Source of the DNA: Oenanthe sinensis | Taxonomy: Eukaryota > Streptophyta > Magnoliopsida > Apiales > Apiaceae | Assembly (NCBI GenBank): GCA_028671895.1 | Contig: CM053800.1 | Coordinates: 10,251,886 to 10,315,885, forward strand | Length of the DNA stretch: 64,000 nucleotides | Reading direction: 5' to 3' | Shown here: positions 1 to 12,470 of the stretch, one piece after another | Layout: each line of letters begins with the position of its first letter | How positions within the stretch are numbered: the first letter of the stretch is position 1 | Notes under the pieces: generated by a model | Told to the model about the DNA's origin: nothing | What the model saw: only the letters and a program-made list of their open reading frames with translations | Database searches by the model: none | Translations under genes and position numbers: made by a program

Positions 1-450
1 CAAGTATTTTCTCCTTTATCATCATAAACACTTTTATTTTACTATTTTCGTTTATTCGTATCATGACAAATAGTTATTGTTCAGAGCTATTTGTGAATCT
101 TAAATATTTTTATTGTGCAACCGAGTTACTTGATTTTGGTACTCTTGATGTTGAAAGTTGATTATAATAAACACATCATATCTTGTGTTATCGTGGTAAA
201 TAATGAGGATATGGTCTGTATTTAAAACGAAGCATACCTTTGAGTTCGGTTGCTCTATTGGATTGGAATTTTTAGCATAAGTGACTCCGTAGTTGGGTCT
301 AGCATTTTTAGGAGGATATGATAACCATTCCATCTTCCTATAGGCTAACATTACTTGCCTATTTTGGTACCTATATTTTGAAATCCTTGTTATATGCATG
401 GGTATAGAAATGTACCGATGAGTATAAAGGGGTTGTTGATTGGTTAGTGA

Positions 451-735
451 CCCCTAAATCTAGACCTCGGGTTTGGAGGGCATCACATTCTTTCTCTAAA
501 CAACTCATCTAGGAAGTCTGATACACTACAAAGCAGATCAGACTCATGTAGTTATAGCACTAGATCAAATAGAGTAAAAGAAGTCCCAATGAGTTCCCTA
601 GATGATTTTGATCAATATTTACCTTCTACACACATAAGGACAAGTACTAGATGGAGTATGGTACCAAATTTTGTACTAATCCCGATCGATACAAGTGTTA
701 GAACATTCCGTGAGCTCAGTCGCGTGAGTACTTGA
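451..735 (+). pseudogene. Histidine kinase-like gene fragment, copy 1
   Basis: An open stretch of about 90 codons without a start, ending in TGA at 733-735. It contains LSLNNSS, LDDFDQYLPST and RTSTRWSMVP, then FVLIPIDTSVRTFREL. A second related stretch lies at 7535-7914 (LSLNNSS, LDQDLPST, RTSTRGSMVP). The composition and the hydrophobic VLI-ID-FREL segment remind me of the region between the kinase core and the receiver domain of plant AHK5-type hybrid histidine kinases. That identification is from memory of the family and is tentative. Copy 1 carries about 20 extra residues between the two shared blocks. No intact kinase domain is visible, so it is a gene fragment. Confidence 0.4.
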
Positions 736-780
736 AGCTGAATTGAGGAAGAACATGTCTACCGATATTAACAAAGCCGT

Positions 781-835
781 CTAGTTAGGTCTGGATCTTG
801 TAATAGTTAGGTCTGGTCTAGTTAGGTCTGGATCT
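781..835 (+). repeat. Short tandem repeat, TAGTTAGGTCTGG unit
   Basis: Three imperfect copies of TAGTTAGGTCTGG(ATCT) lie side by side just left of truncated element A. No function is evident. It may mark the junction at which the element lost its 5' part. Confidence 0.6.
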
Positions 836-855
836 AATTTAGATAATAAAATGCA

Positions 856-3800
856 TAGAAATTCTGCCATGAGTTTCAAGGTGTCTAAGCCCCAAAAGCC
901 AACTCCCAAAGTTAAAGTGGATCTAAACCCACTAAAAGAAAAGGAACCAAAGTTGGCAACCAAGTCTCAGGATGAAACTAATAAAATAGGACTCAAGGCA
1001 ACTTGGGCACCAAAAACAACTTGATTGTTTTAAATGTGTGCAAGGAAACATGACGAGAAATCTCTGGTATCTAGATAGTGGATGTTCTAGGCACATGACT
1101 GGAGATTTGTCCCTGCTCACAAAATTTGTGGAAAAGGTTGGCCCAGGAGTTACTTTTAGAGATAGCAACAAAGGTTTTACTCTGGAATATGGCTCAATTG
1201 TAAAAGAAAATGTTATCATTGAACCTGTAGCACTGGTTGATGGATTGAAGCACAATTTGCTCAGTATTAGTCAACTGTGTGATAATGGAAATGGTGTATG
1301 ATTTTCAACTGGATCATGCATCATAGTCAATAAAGAATCTGGTGAAATTCTCTTAACTGGTGAAAGAAAAGGAAATGACTATGTAGCTGATTTCAACTCT
1401 GTCAAGGCAAACTCAATGACATGCCTACTTAGCAAAGCCAATACAGATGTAAGTTGGATTTGGCACAAGAAGCTAGCCCATTTAAATTTCAAAGCCATGA
1501 ATCAATTGGTTAGAAAGAATCTGGTTAGAGGCATTCCATAGATGGAATTCACCAAGGATGGACTGTGTGATGCCTGTTAAAAGGGAAAATAAAGGAAAAC
1601 ATTATTCAAGTCAAAGTCTGAATCATTAATTCACAAGCCTTTGGAATTATTGCACATGGACATATTTGGTCCAGTCAACATCATGTCAATTGCAAAAAAG
1701 AAATATGCCTTAGTCATTGTGGATGACTTCACAAGATATACATGGGTATATTTTTTACACTCTAAGGATGAGGTAAGCAAATTCATCATCAATCATGTGA
1801 AGAATATTGACAATGGCACTGAATGGAAGGTCAATAAAATTAGAAGTGATAATGGTACTGAATTCAAGAATGCAACAATGAAAGAATTCTGTGAAGAAAA
1901 AAGTATCACTCATCATTTCTCTACACCAAGGACTCCACAGCAAAATGAAGTAGTTGAAAGAAAAAATAGGACCTTGATTGAAGCTGCTAGAACTATTTTA
2001 GAAGAAGCAAAACTTCCTACATATTTTTGGGCAGAAGCAATTAATACTGCTTGCTACATTCAAAATATTTCCATGGTCAATCAAATTCAAGGCAAAACAC
2101 CATATTAGTTGATGAAGAAAAACAAGAAGCCAACAGTTAATTTCCTTCATGTCTTTGGCTGCAAATGCTTTGTACTGAAGAATCAAGGTGAAAATCTGGG
2201 AAAATTTGAAGCCAAGGCTGATGAAGCTATATTTGTTGGATATGGAATAAAAACCTAAGAATATAGAGTCTATAATCTTAGATTGCACATTGTTATGGAA
2301 TCTGTGCATGTAGTCTTTGATGACAAGAAGATTCAAGGGTTGTTTGATGAAGGATTTCATGACATATTGCACTTTAAAAATGAATCTACAAGCAATAGTG
2401 AATATAGTGATGATGATGAAGAAATTTTAAGAAATCAAGAACCTAGAATCTCCCCATCAATTGATGTCAATACATCAACAAATAACTTATCAGTTGACAA
2501 TCATCAATCGACTGATAATACATCAATTGATAATCATTCGATGGATAATAACTCTACACAACAGTCTTCAAGAAGAGTGTCCATCTTAGGGGGATGGTTC
2601 TCAAATGATCAATCACATCACAATGATCATAACAATTCCAATGATCAAGAAGCATCATCATCAAAGACAAATTTACCATCACAAAGGAAATGAATAAAAA
2701 GTCATCCATTGGAATTGATTATTGGAAATGTAAATGATGGTGTCAAAACTAGAAGTGCAACTCAAAATGAATGCTTGTATAGTAGCTTCATGTCTCAAGA
2801 AGAACCAAAAAGGATTGAAGAAGCCTTGAATGATCCTGATTGGATAATTGCTATGCAAGAAGAGTTGAATCAGTTTGAAAGAAACAAGGTATGGAAGCTG
2901 GTGCCCAAACTAAAGAACAAGTCTGTTATTGGTATAAAATGGGTGTTCAGAAACAAAATGGATGAATCTGGTACAGTGACAAGGAATAAAGTAAGATTAG
3001 TGACAAATGGCTACTCACAAGAAGAAGGCATAGATTTTGATGAAACATTTGCACCAGTTGCAAGGTGGGAAGCAATCAGAATCTTTCTAGCATATGTTGC
3101 TCATGCTAATTTCAAGGTGTACCAGATGGATGTGAAAAATGATTTTCTCAATGGAGAACTAGAAGAAGAAGTATATGTAGAACAACCTCCTGGTTTCATT
3201 GATCATGTTCATCCTGGATTTGTATACTATCTTCTCAAGGCACTTTATGGATTGAAACAAGCACCTAGAGCCTAATTTGACACATTATCTAAATTCTTGA
3301 TTGAGAATCACTTCACAAGAGGTACTGTTGATAAAACTCTCTTTATTAGAAATGTTGGTGGCTTTATGATTCTTGTTCAAATCTATGTAGATGACATTAT
3401 TTTTTGCTCAACTAATGAGAAAAATTGTCAAAAGTTTGCTAAGTTGATGCAGAGTAAATATGAAATGAGTATGATGGGAGAACTTACCTATTTTCTTGGT
3501 TTGCAAGTAAAACAAGTAAAATATGGTATTTTCATAAATCAAACCAAATATATTTCAGATTTATTAAAGAGATTTGATTTAAATGAATGTTCTTCTGCAA
3601 AAACTCCTATGGCTACTGCAACTAAACTTAAAATGAATACTAAGGAAGCTAAAGTGGACATTTCAAGTTATAGAGGTATGGTTGGCTCATTACTTTATTT
3701 AATTGCAAGTAGGCCATACATAATGTTTGCTACATGTCTTTCTGTTAGATTTCAGGTTGATCCTAGATAATCTCATTTGATTGCAATAAAAAGAATATTC

Positions 3801-4325
3801 AGATATCTCAAAGAAACTCTAAATCTTGGAATTTGGTACCCTAGAGATTTTGAATTTGATCTAATTGGTTATTCAGATGAAGACTATGTAGGTTGCAGAA
3901 TTGACAGAAAAAGTAATACATGCACCTGTCAATTTCTAGAGACCAAGCATTTATCATGGTTTAGAAAGAAACAAAATTCAGTGTCTACATCCACTGTAGA
4001 AGCTGAATACATTGTAGCTGGAAGTTGCTGTACAAATTTTATGGATGAGGAATCAACTATTTGACTATGGGTTCAACATGAACAAAATTCCTATTTTCTG
4101 TGACAATACAAGTTCTATTGCAATAATAGAAAATCATGTGCAACATTCCAAAACCAAACACATTGACATAATGTATCACTTCATTAGGGAACATGTAATG
4201 AATGGTACAGTTGAATTACATTTTGTCCCTAGTGAAAGACAACTTGCAGACATTTTTACCAAACCATTAGATAAATCTACTTTCTATAGATTGGTCTGTG
4301 ATTTAGGTATGCTTAATTATATTTA
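856..4325 (+). pseudogene. Gag tail and pol polyprotein of element A, broken
   Basis: The gag tail (ending LKATWAPKTT) stops at 1022-1024. Pol follows after 19 nt with protease LDSGCSRHMTG (about 1070-1100), the GAG-pre-integrase WHKKLAHLNFKAMN (about 1460), integrase with HMDIFGP, RSDNGTEF and EVVERKNRT (about 1655-1970), reverse transcriptase with YVDDIIF (about 3385), and RNase H with CDNTSSIAI and SKTKHIDI (about 4095-4170). It is interrupted by stops at about 1299, 1540, 1578, 2106, 2257, 2691, 3273 and 3767, and by a frameshift near 4040. It aligns throughout with the pol of element B. Not expected to give functional protein. Confidence 0.9.
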
Positions 4326-5047
4326 ATCCATTAAATGTCTGACAAGTTATTTATTTATATTAATTTTAGCCATTGACTATGTTAATCTATTAATTCTTCC
4401 ATAATCAATTGATAAACATTTTACTCATCAATGGATATTTGTAGCTATCGACAGATAAATATATTAATTGATGATATATTTACTTATCGATGTATAGTTG
4501 TTGCTATCGACAAATAAATATATCAATTGATGATATATTTATTTATCGATGTATATTTGTAGCTATCGACAGATAAATATATCAATTGATGATAAATATA
4601 TCATTAATTGATATATTTATCGATGGATAAGAGTACCTATCGATGGATAAGTTAATTACCAATCGATGACCTAGAATTTAAAGGGGTCCATGTCATCAAT
4701 CAACCTGTACAAAATCTAGCTGTTGATTACTTATTTTATCAATTGATTAATACATACATTCTTGTATGTATAACAGTCGATTGCCAAAAATGGTAATTTC
4801 TGCTTTTCACTTTTCTTCCAACGGTCGATTAAGTTTTATTTTGAGTAAGAAATTGATTGAGAAATCAGTAAATATAAATAGTGAGATTAAAACATCTTTT
4901 AATTCTTACTTGCAATTTTACTAACGATTTCTCTATCTCTTTCTCTCTCTCAATCTTCGAACTCAATCTCTAACCCTTTTTTCTCTCTATACTCAATCTT
5001 CCTAATATCTTCAAAGCTTTTGTTCTACTAAATTTCTACTCAAAGGA
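4326..5047 (+). repeat. Pol-ORF3 spacer of element A with motif array
   Basis: A non-coding spacer between RNase H and ORF3. It is packed with TATCGACAGATAA, CATCAATGGATA and TATCGATGGATAA type words. At 4444, 4503 and 4562 the word GCTATCGACA(G/A)ATAAATAT recurs with a period of 59 bp, so part of the array is a true tandem repeat. The right end (4920-5047) is CT-rich and resembles the 5' leader of ORF3 in element B. Confidence 0.8.
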
Positions 5048-5797
5048 ATGGCATATTAATCCAAGAAAGTCTCGCAAGCCGGTTTCATCTACGAGCTTAA
5101 TAATTTTGTGGCTTGCACTGTGGTTGAAGAGGCTCCAAAATAATTTCATCATTTAATGCAATTCCTGGAAAGCTGTAAAGTACAAAAAGCGTTGAAGGAA
5201 GCACCAACAATAATCTGCAATCTGGTGGAAGAGTTTTGGACCTCTGCAGAAGTTGCTGATGACTTTTCAAGCATCAAATTCAATTACAAAGGACAATAGT
5301 ACATTCTTACTACTTTAATTTTAAATGAATGTTTAGATTTGCCTGTTAATAATACTGATAATGTGCCAAGTGAATCAGATATTAGAAACATGCTTAGGGC
5401 TTTCAATTATGCAAATCCTGACATTAATTTAGGACAAGTAGTTAAAATGCATCTTAGGAGATAATTGTCTTATTTCTTTGATGCAATAATAAAATACTTC
5501 AGTGATAAAATTAGTAATTTTGATGCCATAACATCTAGCATGCAAAAAATTATATATAGTGTCTTGTTTGATGAATATTATGATCTATCTTCTATATTTC
5601 TATATGAAATTGCTGCTAAGTTAGGTAAGAAGCATGGTAGGTCTAATCACATATACTATGCTAGATTTATCATGATTTTTATTAACCACTTTGTCAAAAA
5701 AATTGAGATTTGCAGGGAAACTGAAACTCTTGAGTGTTGGACTCAAAACAAAAGAGTTTTCAAGGACCTGGTGAGGATTAATCTCCACAGTGGGGTG
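5048..5797 (+). pseudogene. ORF3 N-terminal fragment of element A
   Basis: Starts at the ATG at 5048 and aligns with residues 1 to about 250 of the element B ORF3 product. Shared blocks include FHHLMQFLESCKVQKAL, APTIICNLVEEFWTSAE, ISNFDAI and KRVFKDLVRINLH. It has in-frame stops near 5057, 5141, 5297 and 5462. The reading breaks off at the (TA)n tract. The function of the family is unknown; see the ORF3 entry of element B. Confidence 0.85.
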
Positions 5798-5798
5798 G

Positions 5799-5801
<3 letters not shown>

Positions 5802-5855
<54 letters not shown>
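5802..5855. repeat. (TA)n microsatellite
   Basis: An uninterrupted run of about 27 TA dinucleotides. It sits precisely at the point where ORF3 of element A is lost. Confidence 0.97.
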
Positions 5856-5857
<2 letters not shown>

Positions 5858-6389
5858 TGAGATTGTTCGAACTTAATTAACTCAAACATTACATTTAGAT
5901 ACAATAACTTATAATTTGGACGATGCACATATTTGCTTCAATAATTTAATAATTTAATAATTTATAATTTTCTTTTTATTTATATTTTAATAATCCTTTT
6001 TATATTTTTGTTTTTATTTTAGTAACATGTGTTTTTATTTCATTTAACATATAAAAATATTATCATTTTATTAGTTGTATTAATATGTTTATATTATAAA
6101 TTGATTTTTTTGGTTCTAATTATAATTTTGAGATTATAATATTAACAATATATTATAATATTAAGATAATATTTTTATAAATAATAACTTACAATTCTAA
6201 TAAAGTTCAAAATTAAAAATTAATATGTCCAATTTATAGAATTTTAATATATCCCAAATAGAATTATTATTCATAAATTTATTATTTAACTGGTCCAATT
6301 AATGTTAATTATTATTAGTATAAATATATAATTTATAATATTTAAGTCATGTTTTTGTTCGTGGACCTCTTTAAATATTTATAATTTTG

Positions 6390-6424
<35 letters not shown>

Positions 6425-7534
6425 CTCATTTATTTCAATTCATATTCATTAAATACAATATCATTATTTTGTTCTCATTTACTTGTTTATTTATAGTGTA
6501 AATTAGTAGAAGTGATGTATATAATGACAATGTAGATGAATAAAATGAATCAATGTCATGTACGATTATTATATTTTTAAGTTGTGTTCTACAGTGTAGT
6601 AATATAAAATTTTCATTATTAAATTATATTATAGGAAATCTAATAATTCTTTGAAAATAAATAAAATATAATATAATAATACGTTGTTGATGGGATTCAA
6701 ACCATTTTCTATATTAATCACGAATAATATAAATATTTAACATAAGTTTGTATATTGTTGACATAATTTAAAATTTAGACCCTCGATAATAGTTTAAATA
6801 TTACATTTAACTGTTTTGAACAAAATATTTTAAAAGATCCACGGTCGTACGTGCGTTTTATGACTATTTTTTCTTCAAATTTGGAATACCCAAAATCAAC
6901 CCGATCTATTATGAAATCCAAATTATTTGGATTTGGATATTATATGTTGGATTTAGATTTGTTTTTTTTTAAAAATCCTATTGCTGGAATAAGTGGAACG
7001 TCTTTCAACACGATGAGCGCACAGTTTTTTTAAATAATTCAATTATATTAAATTTAAAGTATGACTAAAATAACATAAAGAATTAAATCTATATCTCTAA
7101 ATAATATTTGTATAAAATCCTAATCAAATCTTCAAATCATTGCAATTAGTGTGATAACAAATCCGCAGGTGGTTAAAAGTTTTTTATTTAATCGTTTACC
7201 TGCCTATATAACTCTTATCATGTAGGTACATTTTCATGAAGTAGAGATAAAGAAGAAGGAAAACCAAGTATACAAATTTATATTTTTTAGCACTTTCAAA
7301 AATGAATTTCTTCTTATATTTCTAGTTCACCATTCTCAAAATACTCTCAGATATACCACAATTTCCCAATTGATATATAAAAGTCATCTTCTAATATTGT
7401 TCATAATATTTATATATTCATTTTTATTTTTAAAAAAAGATTACATATTATCCATAACATCGAAAGATGATATCAAATGTCTTTAATTTTTTATTGTTTA
7501 TGGATGGTATTGAAGCAATATAAAATATCTTTCA
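5856..7534. other. AT-rich intergenic DNA, no gene seen
   Basis: Very AT-rich with no recognisable coding region. It includes an (AAT)n microsatellite at about 6391-6422. A 60-codon open frame at 6851-7033 has no recognisable motif and looks accidental. Confidence 0.7.
6391..6422. repeat. (AAT)n microsatellite
   Basis: About ten perfect copies of the AAT/ATA trinucleotide. Confidence 0.95.
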
Positions 7535-7914
7535 CAGACAATCCAAGAGATCAATCTGATGACATTGAATCAAATTCTTACATGTCTCCAGGAATCATAC
7601 TCATCACACAATTTTCAATTCAATAGCCCTAACATAGAAGGATCTCAAGTGGTACTCTTCATCAAAAGTGAAGAAAGGCGAAGAGTATGCAAAAATTTCA
7701 TGGAAAGACTAGGAATTAAAGTGTCATTAGTTAGAAACTCTGAAGATATGTATTTGTCCTTAAAGAAAATGAGACACATGAGGTTCTTTCTCTAAACAAC
7801 TCATCCAGTAAGTCTCATATACTTCAAATGAGCTCCAATGATGGTCTTGATCAAGATTTACCTTCAACAGAGAGAAGGACAAGTACCAGAGGGAGTATGG
7901 TACCGAAAAAATAG
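7535..7914 (+). pseudogene. Histidine kinase-like gene fragment, copy 2
   Basis: Contains an open frame from 7559 with NIEGSQVVLFIKSEERRRVC, NFMERLGIKVSLVRN and LSLKKM. After a frameshift near 7775 the reading continues as LSLNNSS, LDQDLPSTERRTSTRG and SMVPKK, ending at TAG 7912-7914. The second part matches copy 1 at 451-735. The VLFIKSEERRRVCKNF-ERLGIKV segment is what I would expect in a plant AHK5-like hybrid histidine kinase upstream of the receiver domain; this is tentative. A possible splice acceptor (TTTCACAG) lies just upstream near 7538. Short and frameshifted, so a relic. Confidence 0.45.
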
Positions 7915-8225
7915 TAAGAAATTATTCGATAATATTATTAAACATTTTTCATTTCAATAATTATTAAGAAACTAGCATTTTTTACCCGTTCGAGGTACGT
8001 GCAAGTTTTAAAATAGAATAATTTATGAATTTAACTGGAGTGTATTATTATTTAGGATTAATGAGTCATAATTTTGATGATCATAATATTTTAGTTTAAT
8101 TACACGAATAATTTTAAAATATACCGTTAATGAAATGATATTTATCATATTACTTAACTATTAAAATTTTATACATAATTAAATTTTTAGCTCTCGAATA
8201 TCAATCATACAAGAATAATATAAAA
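7915..8225. other. AT-rich flank of element E
   Basis: AT-rich DNA with no coding signal. It ends in TAAAA immediately before the outer LTR end of element E. Confidence 0.6.
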
Positions 8226-8760
8226 TGTTTATCCAGAAAGATAATCTATTATAGAAGGGGGGTTGAATGTAATAGTACCTAATAATCGATCAAGAACATA
8301 AGTATGTAAAAGAAACAATGTTTTGTATTGAAGATATTGAATGTAATACAAAACTCTATCAAGAAATTCTTTGTTCTCAAGAGCTTCTAGGTTATGAAAA
8401 ATATATCTTGAAAAGTTACATTGATGTTAACCTATGTCTGTGTTTATATAGACACAGTTACAATTCAATTATAAAACAGATTATGAAAAGAATAGCTTTA
8501 ATAAGGAAATAGACTTGTATTTGGATTCCTTCTTCACTATCATAATCATACTCTGATTTGATTATTTCTTCACAAACTCTGACTTTAAACCCTATCAGTT
8601 GTTATTCTCTGATTTGAGCATTATCTGTTTATAGTAAACCCTGATTGAGTATTCTCTGATAGAGTAAACATTGACCGACAGCTTCCTAAACTCTGATGAC
8701 ATCAGCAATGTAAGCTCTATTCTGATATTCTCTGATAGCATCAATGTTTGTTTTCTAACA
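8226..8760 (-). repeat. LTR of element E, minus-strand side
   Basis: A 535-bp LTR. On the minus strand it begins TGTTAGAAAACAAACATTGA after a G7 polypurine tract and ends in AACA. It matches the plus-side LTR (52497-53035) in its start, in GCTATCAGAGAATA-like words, in the TATATAAACACAG box and in the C-rich stretch near the end. The sense strand of the LTR carries the family motif mainly as TCAGAGTTTA. Confidence 0.85.
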
Positions 8761-8775
8761 ATCCCCCCCAATTTA
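8761..8775 (-). other. Polypurine tract, element E minus side
   Basis: On the minus strand AAATTGGGGGGGAT abuts the LTR start, as expected for the plus-strand primer of reverse transcription. Confidence 0.75.
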
Positions 8776-8860
8776 TGCTTTATAAAGTAAAACATAAATT
8801 TTACTTATGATGTCAGAAATATGAGGCAAATGCATTAGAGTTTGAATTTTCATTCTTGAA

Positions 8861-11800
8861 TTAAATTCTTCTGAATGAGAAGTCTTCTTTTAAAAAATTG
8901 TCTAGTACTTTTTTCTCAGCATTCTTTAACAACACAGCAAGCTTCTTCTTCAATTCTTTCATCTGCTTAGAAGAATCATCGATTTGAAATATAGCAGCCC
9001 TCAGAGCATAAATTGATGATCTTTCCATTCTTTCATCCAAGGGAATGCAACAGGCCTTTTTACCATCAGGGTTTAAAACTAGTGTAGGAATTCCTAACAC
9101 CATCTTGACCCTTGCATCTCCTTTTGTCATGGCTTTCTCAGTGTCATCTTCAAGTAGATAGCTTGACTTATATTCCTCAGAGTTTGTCTTTAAAAGCCTT
9201 TCACTTTTCTTCTTCTCATCTAGAATCTTCACCCATCTAGAAGTGGCTTCATTTTCATCATTAAATAGATAAAGAACATATTCAAGTTCTTTTGATGTCT
9301 TATGGATTAGATCTTCTTCAATAATTTTTAATACTCTCCCGTTTTCCGAGAAATATAGTAGCTTCTCATTGGCTTGAGCACCATAAAAAATGTCCTTTAC
9401 TATATTTACAGAGATTAACCTGTTAAGATGTTCTTGTGACAAATCTTCCTCAGGCTTGTCTTTTAATGAAAAAGGATCTCTGAAAATGTTGGCTTCACCC
9501 CTGTAGACTTTGGCATGTGAATCTCCAATACCACTCTTGTTTTTACCAAGTCTGACATTAAGAGTCAGAGTTTGAGTTTTGGTCCACAGAAGATCATACC
9601 TTTTCTTTCTAATCAGAGATTGTTGTTGCTCTTCTTCTTCATTATCAATGCTAGACCCACTTGGGAGAAATGTAGTTCTTGACACAGTGAGAGGAGTTTT
9701 TGATTTAGGTGGAGCTTTTTGATGGATTGAAGTTGACTTTGTTTGGATGGTAGGAGTTGGTTTTGCTAGAATAATTGGCTTTTGAACAGGCTTTGCTTGA
9801 GTAGAATCTGTACCAGTTTTCTTTACTTGATCTATTGCCTTCTTTTGTGCTGATGTCTTTTTCACATCATTTCTCTTTTTCTTCTGGACTTGAGCATTAT
9901 CAGTACCAGTTTTCTTCAATTCTTCCTCTACAGCAACTAGATCCATTCCTGGATTTTCTTCTTCAAATAATTTTCTTGCCAGTTCTGCATCTTTTAGATT
10001 TTGTTCTTCAATCTTTTCAGGTTTTTCTTGTTCTTCAAGCCTTTTTGTTAATTCCAAGTCTGCATCTATCAGAGTTTAGCTTAGAATTTGACGTCATCAG
10101 AGTTTGAGAGGTGGTTAGAGTTTGTCCTATTAGAGTTTGTTGTATCAGAGTTTGTTTCCCATCCTTATGGCTCCATTGATCTTCATCATCAGATTTGTCA
10201 GATTTTTGAATAACATCCTCCTTGCACTTGTCTGTAGATACCTTCTCCCCCTTTCTAACATCATTGCCTTTTCATACTGTGAGAATTTCAACAATTGTAT
10301 GTAGCATACTTTGCATAGAATTGACAAAAATGGAAAGATTATCAACCTTGACTTCCAAAGCATCCTGTTTTGCAAAAACATTCTTTAATTTCAACCCTAA
10401 AGCATGTTGAGAAGTAGTAACTGCAGTTTGAACAGATGCAGTGGTTTTGTTTACATATTCTTTAAGATCACAGACTTCATTGTGAAGTCCCTTGGACAAC
10501 ACAGTAGTAGCCTTCAAAACAGTCTTCATTTCATCAGAGTTTAATTCTTTGTCTGCCTTGTTGATCAATTCATGAATATGTGGCCAAGATATTTCTTCAT
10601 TTATGTATTTCCAGGACATATCCCAGATGGATTGTCTGTGTGAATTGAAAAGATTTTCATGTGATGGCTCTGCTTTGGAGCTCAAATCTCTTTTAACACC
10701 CTCTGCATCTAAGACAACTTCAATTTCACCCTTGAGGGTTTCTACAATCATGTAATCAGGATAATCCATCCTTAATCTTTCATGTGTATCATGTGCATTG
10801 ACAGGCCACATTTTGGAGTTGTATCTTTGTGTGTAGGGGATTGGCAGATCTGTAACTTCTTTATCAGCAAAAATTTGGTCATCAGAGTCTGTGTCCTCCC
10901 TATCAGAGTTTATAGCTTTATCAATGATTGGTAAGTCAGAGTTTGTGGTGACTGATAAAATCTGAATACCTATAAAAGTAACAGAACATCCTAAATCACT
11001 TTTTTCTTTTAAAGTAATATCATTATTTCTCACATCACAAATATCATAATTTTTAATAGTTAGATTTTGCTCACTAGAAGTAACTAATTTCTTTCTCAAT
11101 TCTACCTCTCCTTTTGCCAGATTCAGTATCTGCCTCTCATTATTAATTCTGTTTTTCACACATTTTACCTCATTCTCATATGAAAAGCTCAAATCACAGT
11201 GTCCTACAGAAATAAGAAGTGGCTAAGAAAGGAGGTCTGTAGTCACATGAATAGGGGTACCCTTTTCAAGACTATCCATGGTCATCCTAGCAGTTAAAAC
11301 AGGAAAGGTAAAATCTAAACTTATACTATTAGAGAATGCAAATTCTGAAGAAAAGTCAGAGTTTATACCTTGAAAATTTGTGGATGTTGATGGAGTCTCT
11401 ATAGGCTGTGCAGAAATAGGTTGCACCAGAATAACATCAGTGATAGCCAATGGGTCTTCAGAGTTTATCTTTTCAGGCGTAGAATCAGAGTTTGTCTTCA
11501 TCTTAATTTTTTGATCTGCAATCACAAAATTGGTGATTGTTTCTTGTGGGATCTGAGTCATATCAGCAGCTGCTTCACCACTTTAAGGTGAAGGTTCTTA
11601 TGGGCTTGACTCTGCCAGAGATTGGCCTTCAACATCAATAACAGTATAATCTTCTTTGATAGGTTGAGTGCCTGCATCCAAAATTTGATTGAATGGTTCT
11701 TGTAGGTTGTACCCCTGATTCATGTTGGCTTCATTTGCTAGAATCATGGCTTCTGTTGAACTTTGAACAACAGATTCTTTGTCCTGGCCAAAAGATACTG

Positions 11801-12470
11801 TCTTTTTCTTCTTTCTTGTAAATTGCTTTGAACTAGGAGAGGCTGGAGTTGATTTAGACTTCTTTTCTTCCATCTCCTTCCTGACTTCTTCTGCCAACTC
11901 CCTTACCCTTTCATATGATATCTCTTTGATAATCTGTTTAGGAGATTGAACAGGAGAATCAAAGATTGGTACAGGAACAGCTTCACTAACATCACCAACA
12001 GTTGAATTATCACTAACTAACTCGGGTTTTACTAACTCTTCAGAGTTTATTAAGGCATCAGAGTTTAAGATATTCTCAGAGAATATTGGCTCAGAGTTTA
12101 AGACTGCATCAGATTTTATCCATTTTTCAGAGTTTATTGCTGCATCAGAGTTAATCCATTTTTCAGAGTTTATTGCTGCATCAGTGTTTATCCCTTCAGT
12201 GTTTATTTCCTTTTCAATTCTGGCATAAGGTTGACAGTGAATGGCTTCATGTATGGAGCTGGAGGAATTTCTGAAGCCTTCTTGACAATCTTCTTTACTG
12301 GAAAAACTAAACCCTCATTATTGTCCTCAGAATCAGTCTTTTCATCAATCAACTTCCTTTTCTTTAGAGATGAATCCTTCATTGATTTTGCTTTCTTTTT
12401 GTTACTTGGGCCATGTTGAGAGGTGTGTTTTTCAACTATAATCTTTTAGGAGACTGTAGAGGTTGGCTTC
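8861..12470 (-). pseudogene. ORF3 of element E, minus-strand copy, N-terminally truncated
   Basis: The C-terminal part is open from 10057 down to the stop at 8861 (398 aa). Upstream parts are broken into frames ending near 10272, 11223 and 11598. In order on the minus strand there is a serine/aspartate-rich linker with repeated INSD-type tetrapeptides, the block EISYERVRELAEEVRKEM, coiled-coil stretches, a K/E-rich segment, and the C-terminal block MVLGIPTLVLNPDGKKACC to DFSFRRI. It is colinear with the plus-strand copy at 13920-17130 plus 52178-52394, at roughly 80% protein identity in the last 80 residues by eye. It lacks the N-terminal domain. No signal peptide or membrane segment is visible. 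Biochemical function unknown. Confidence 0.8.

Larger units (their letters stand above)
850..5797 (+). mobile_element. Element A: truncated Sirevirus-like copia element
   Basis: A degenerate copy of the same family as element B. In order it holds the last ~50 codons of gag, a broken pol, a non-coding spacer rich in the family motif, and the first ~250 codons of ORF3. The 5' LTR, PBS and most of gag are missing on the left. ORF3 breaks off on the right exactly where a long (TA)n tract begins, so the 3' LTR is gone too. No target-site duplication can be found. The many stops and frameshifts point to an old copy. Left boundary is uncertain by about 40 bp. Confidence 0.85.

Noticed and set aside
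100..399. 99-codon minus-strand frame
   Set aside because: AT-rich sequence, no recognisable domain, no neighbouring gene signals.
6851..7033. 60-codon plus-strand frame
   Set aside because: Low-complexity, AT-rich, no similarity recognised.
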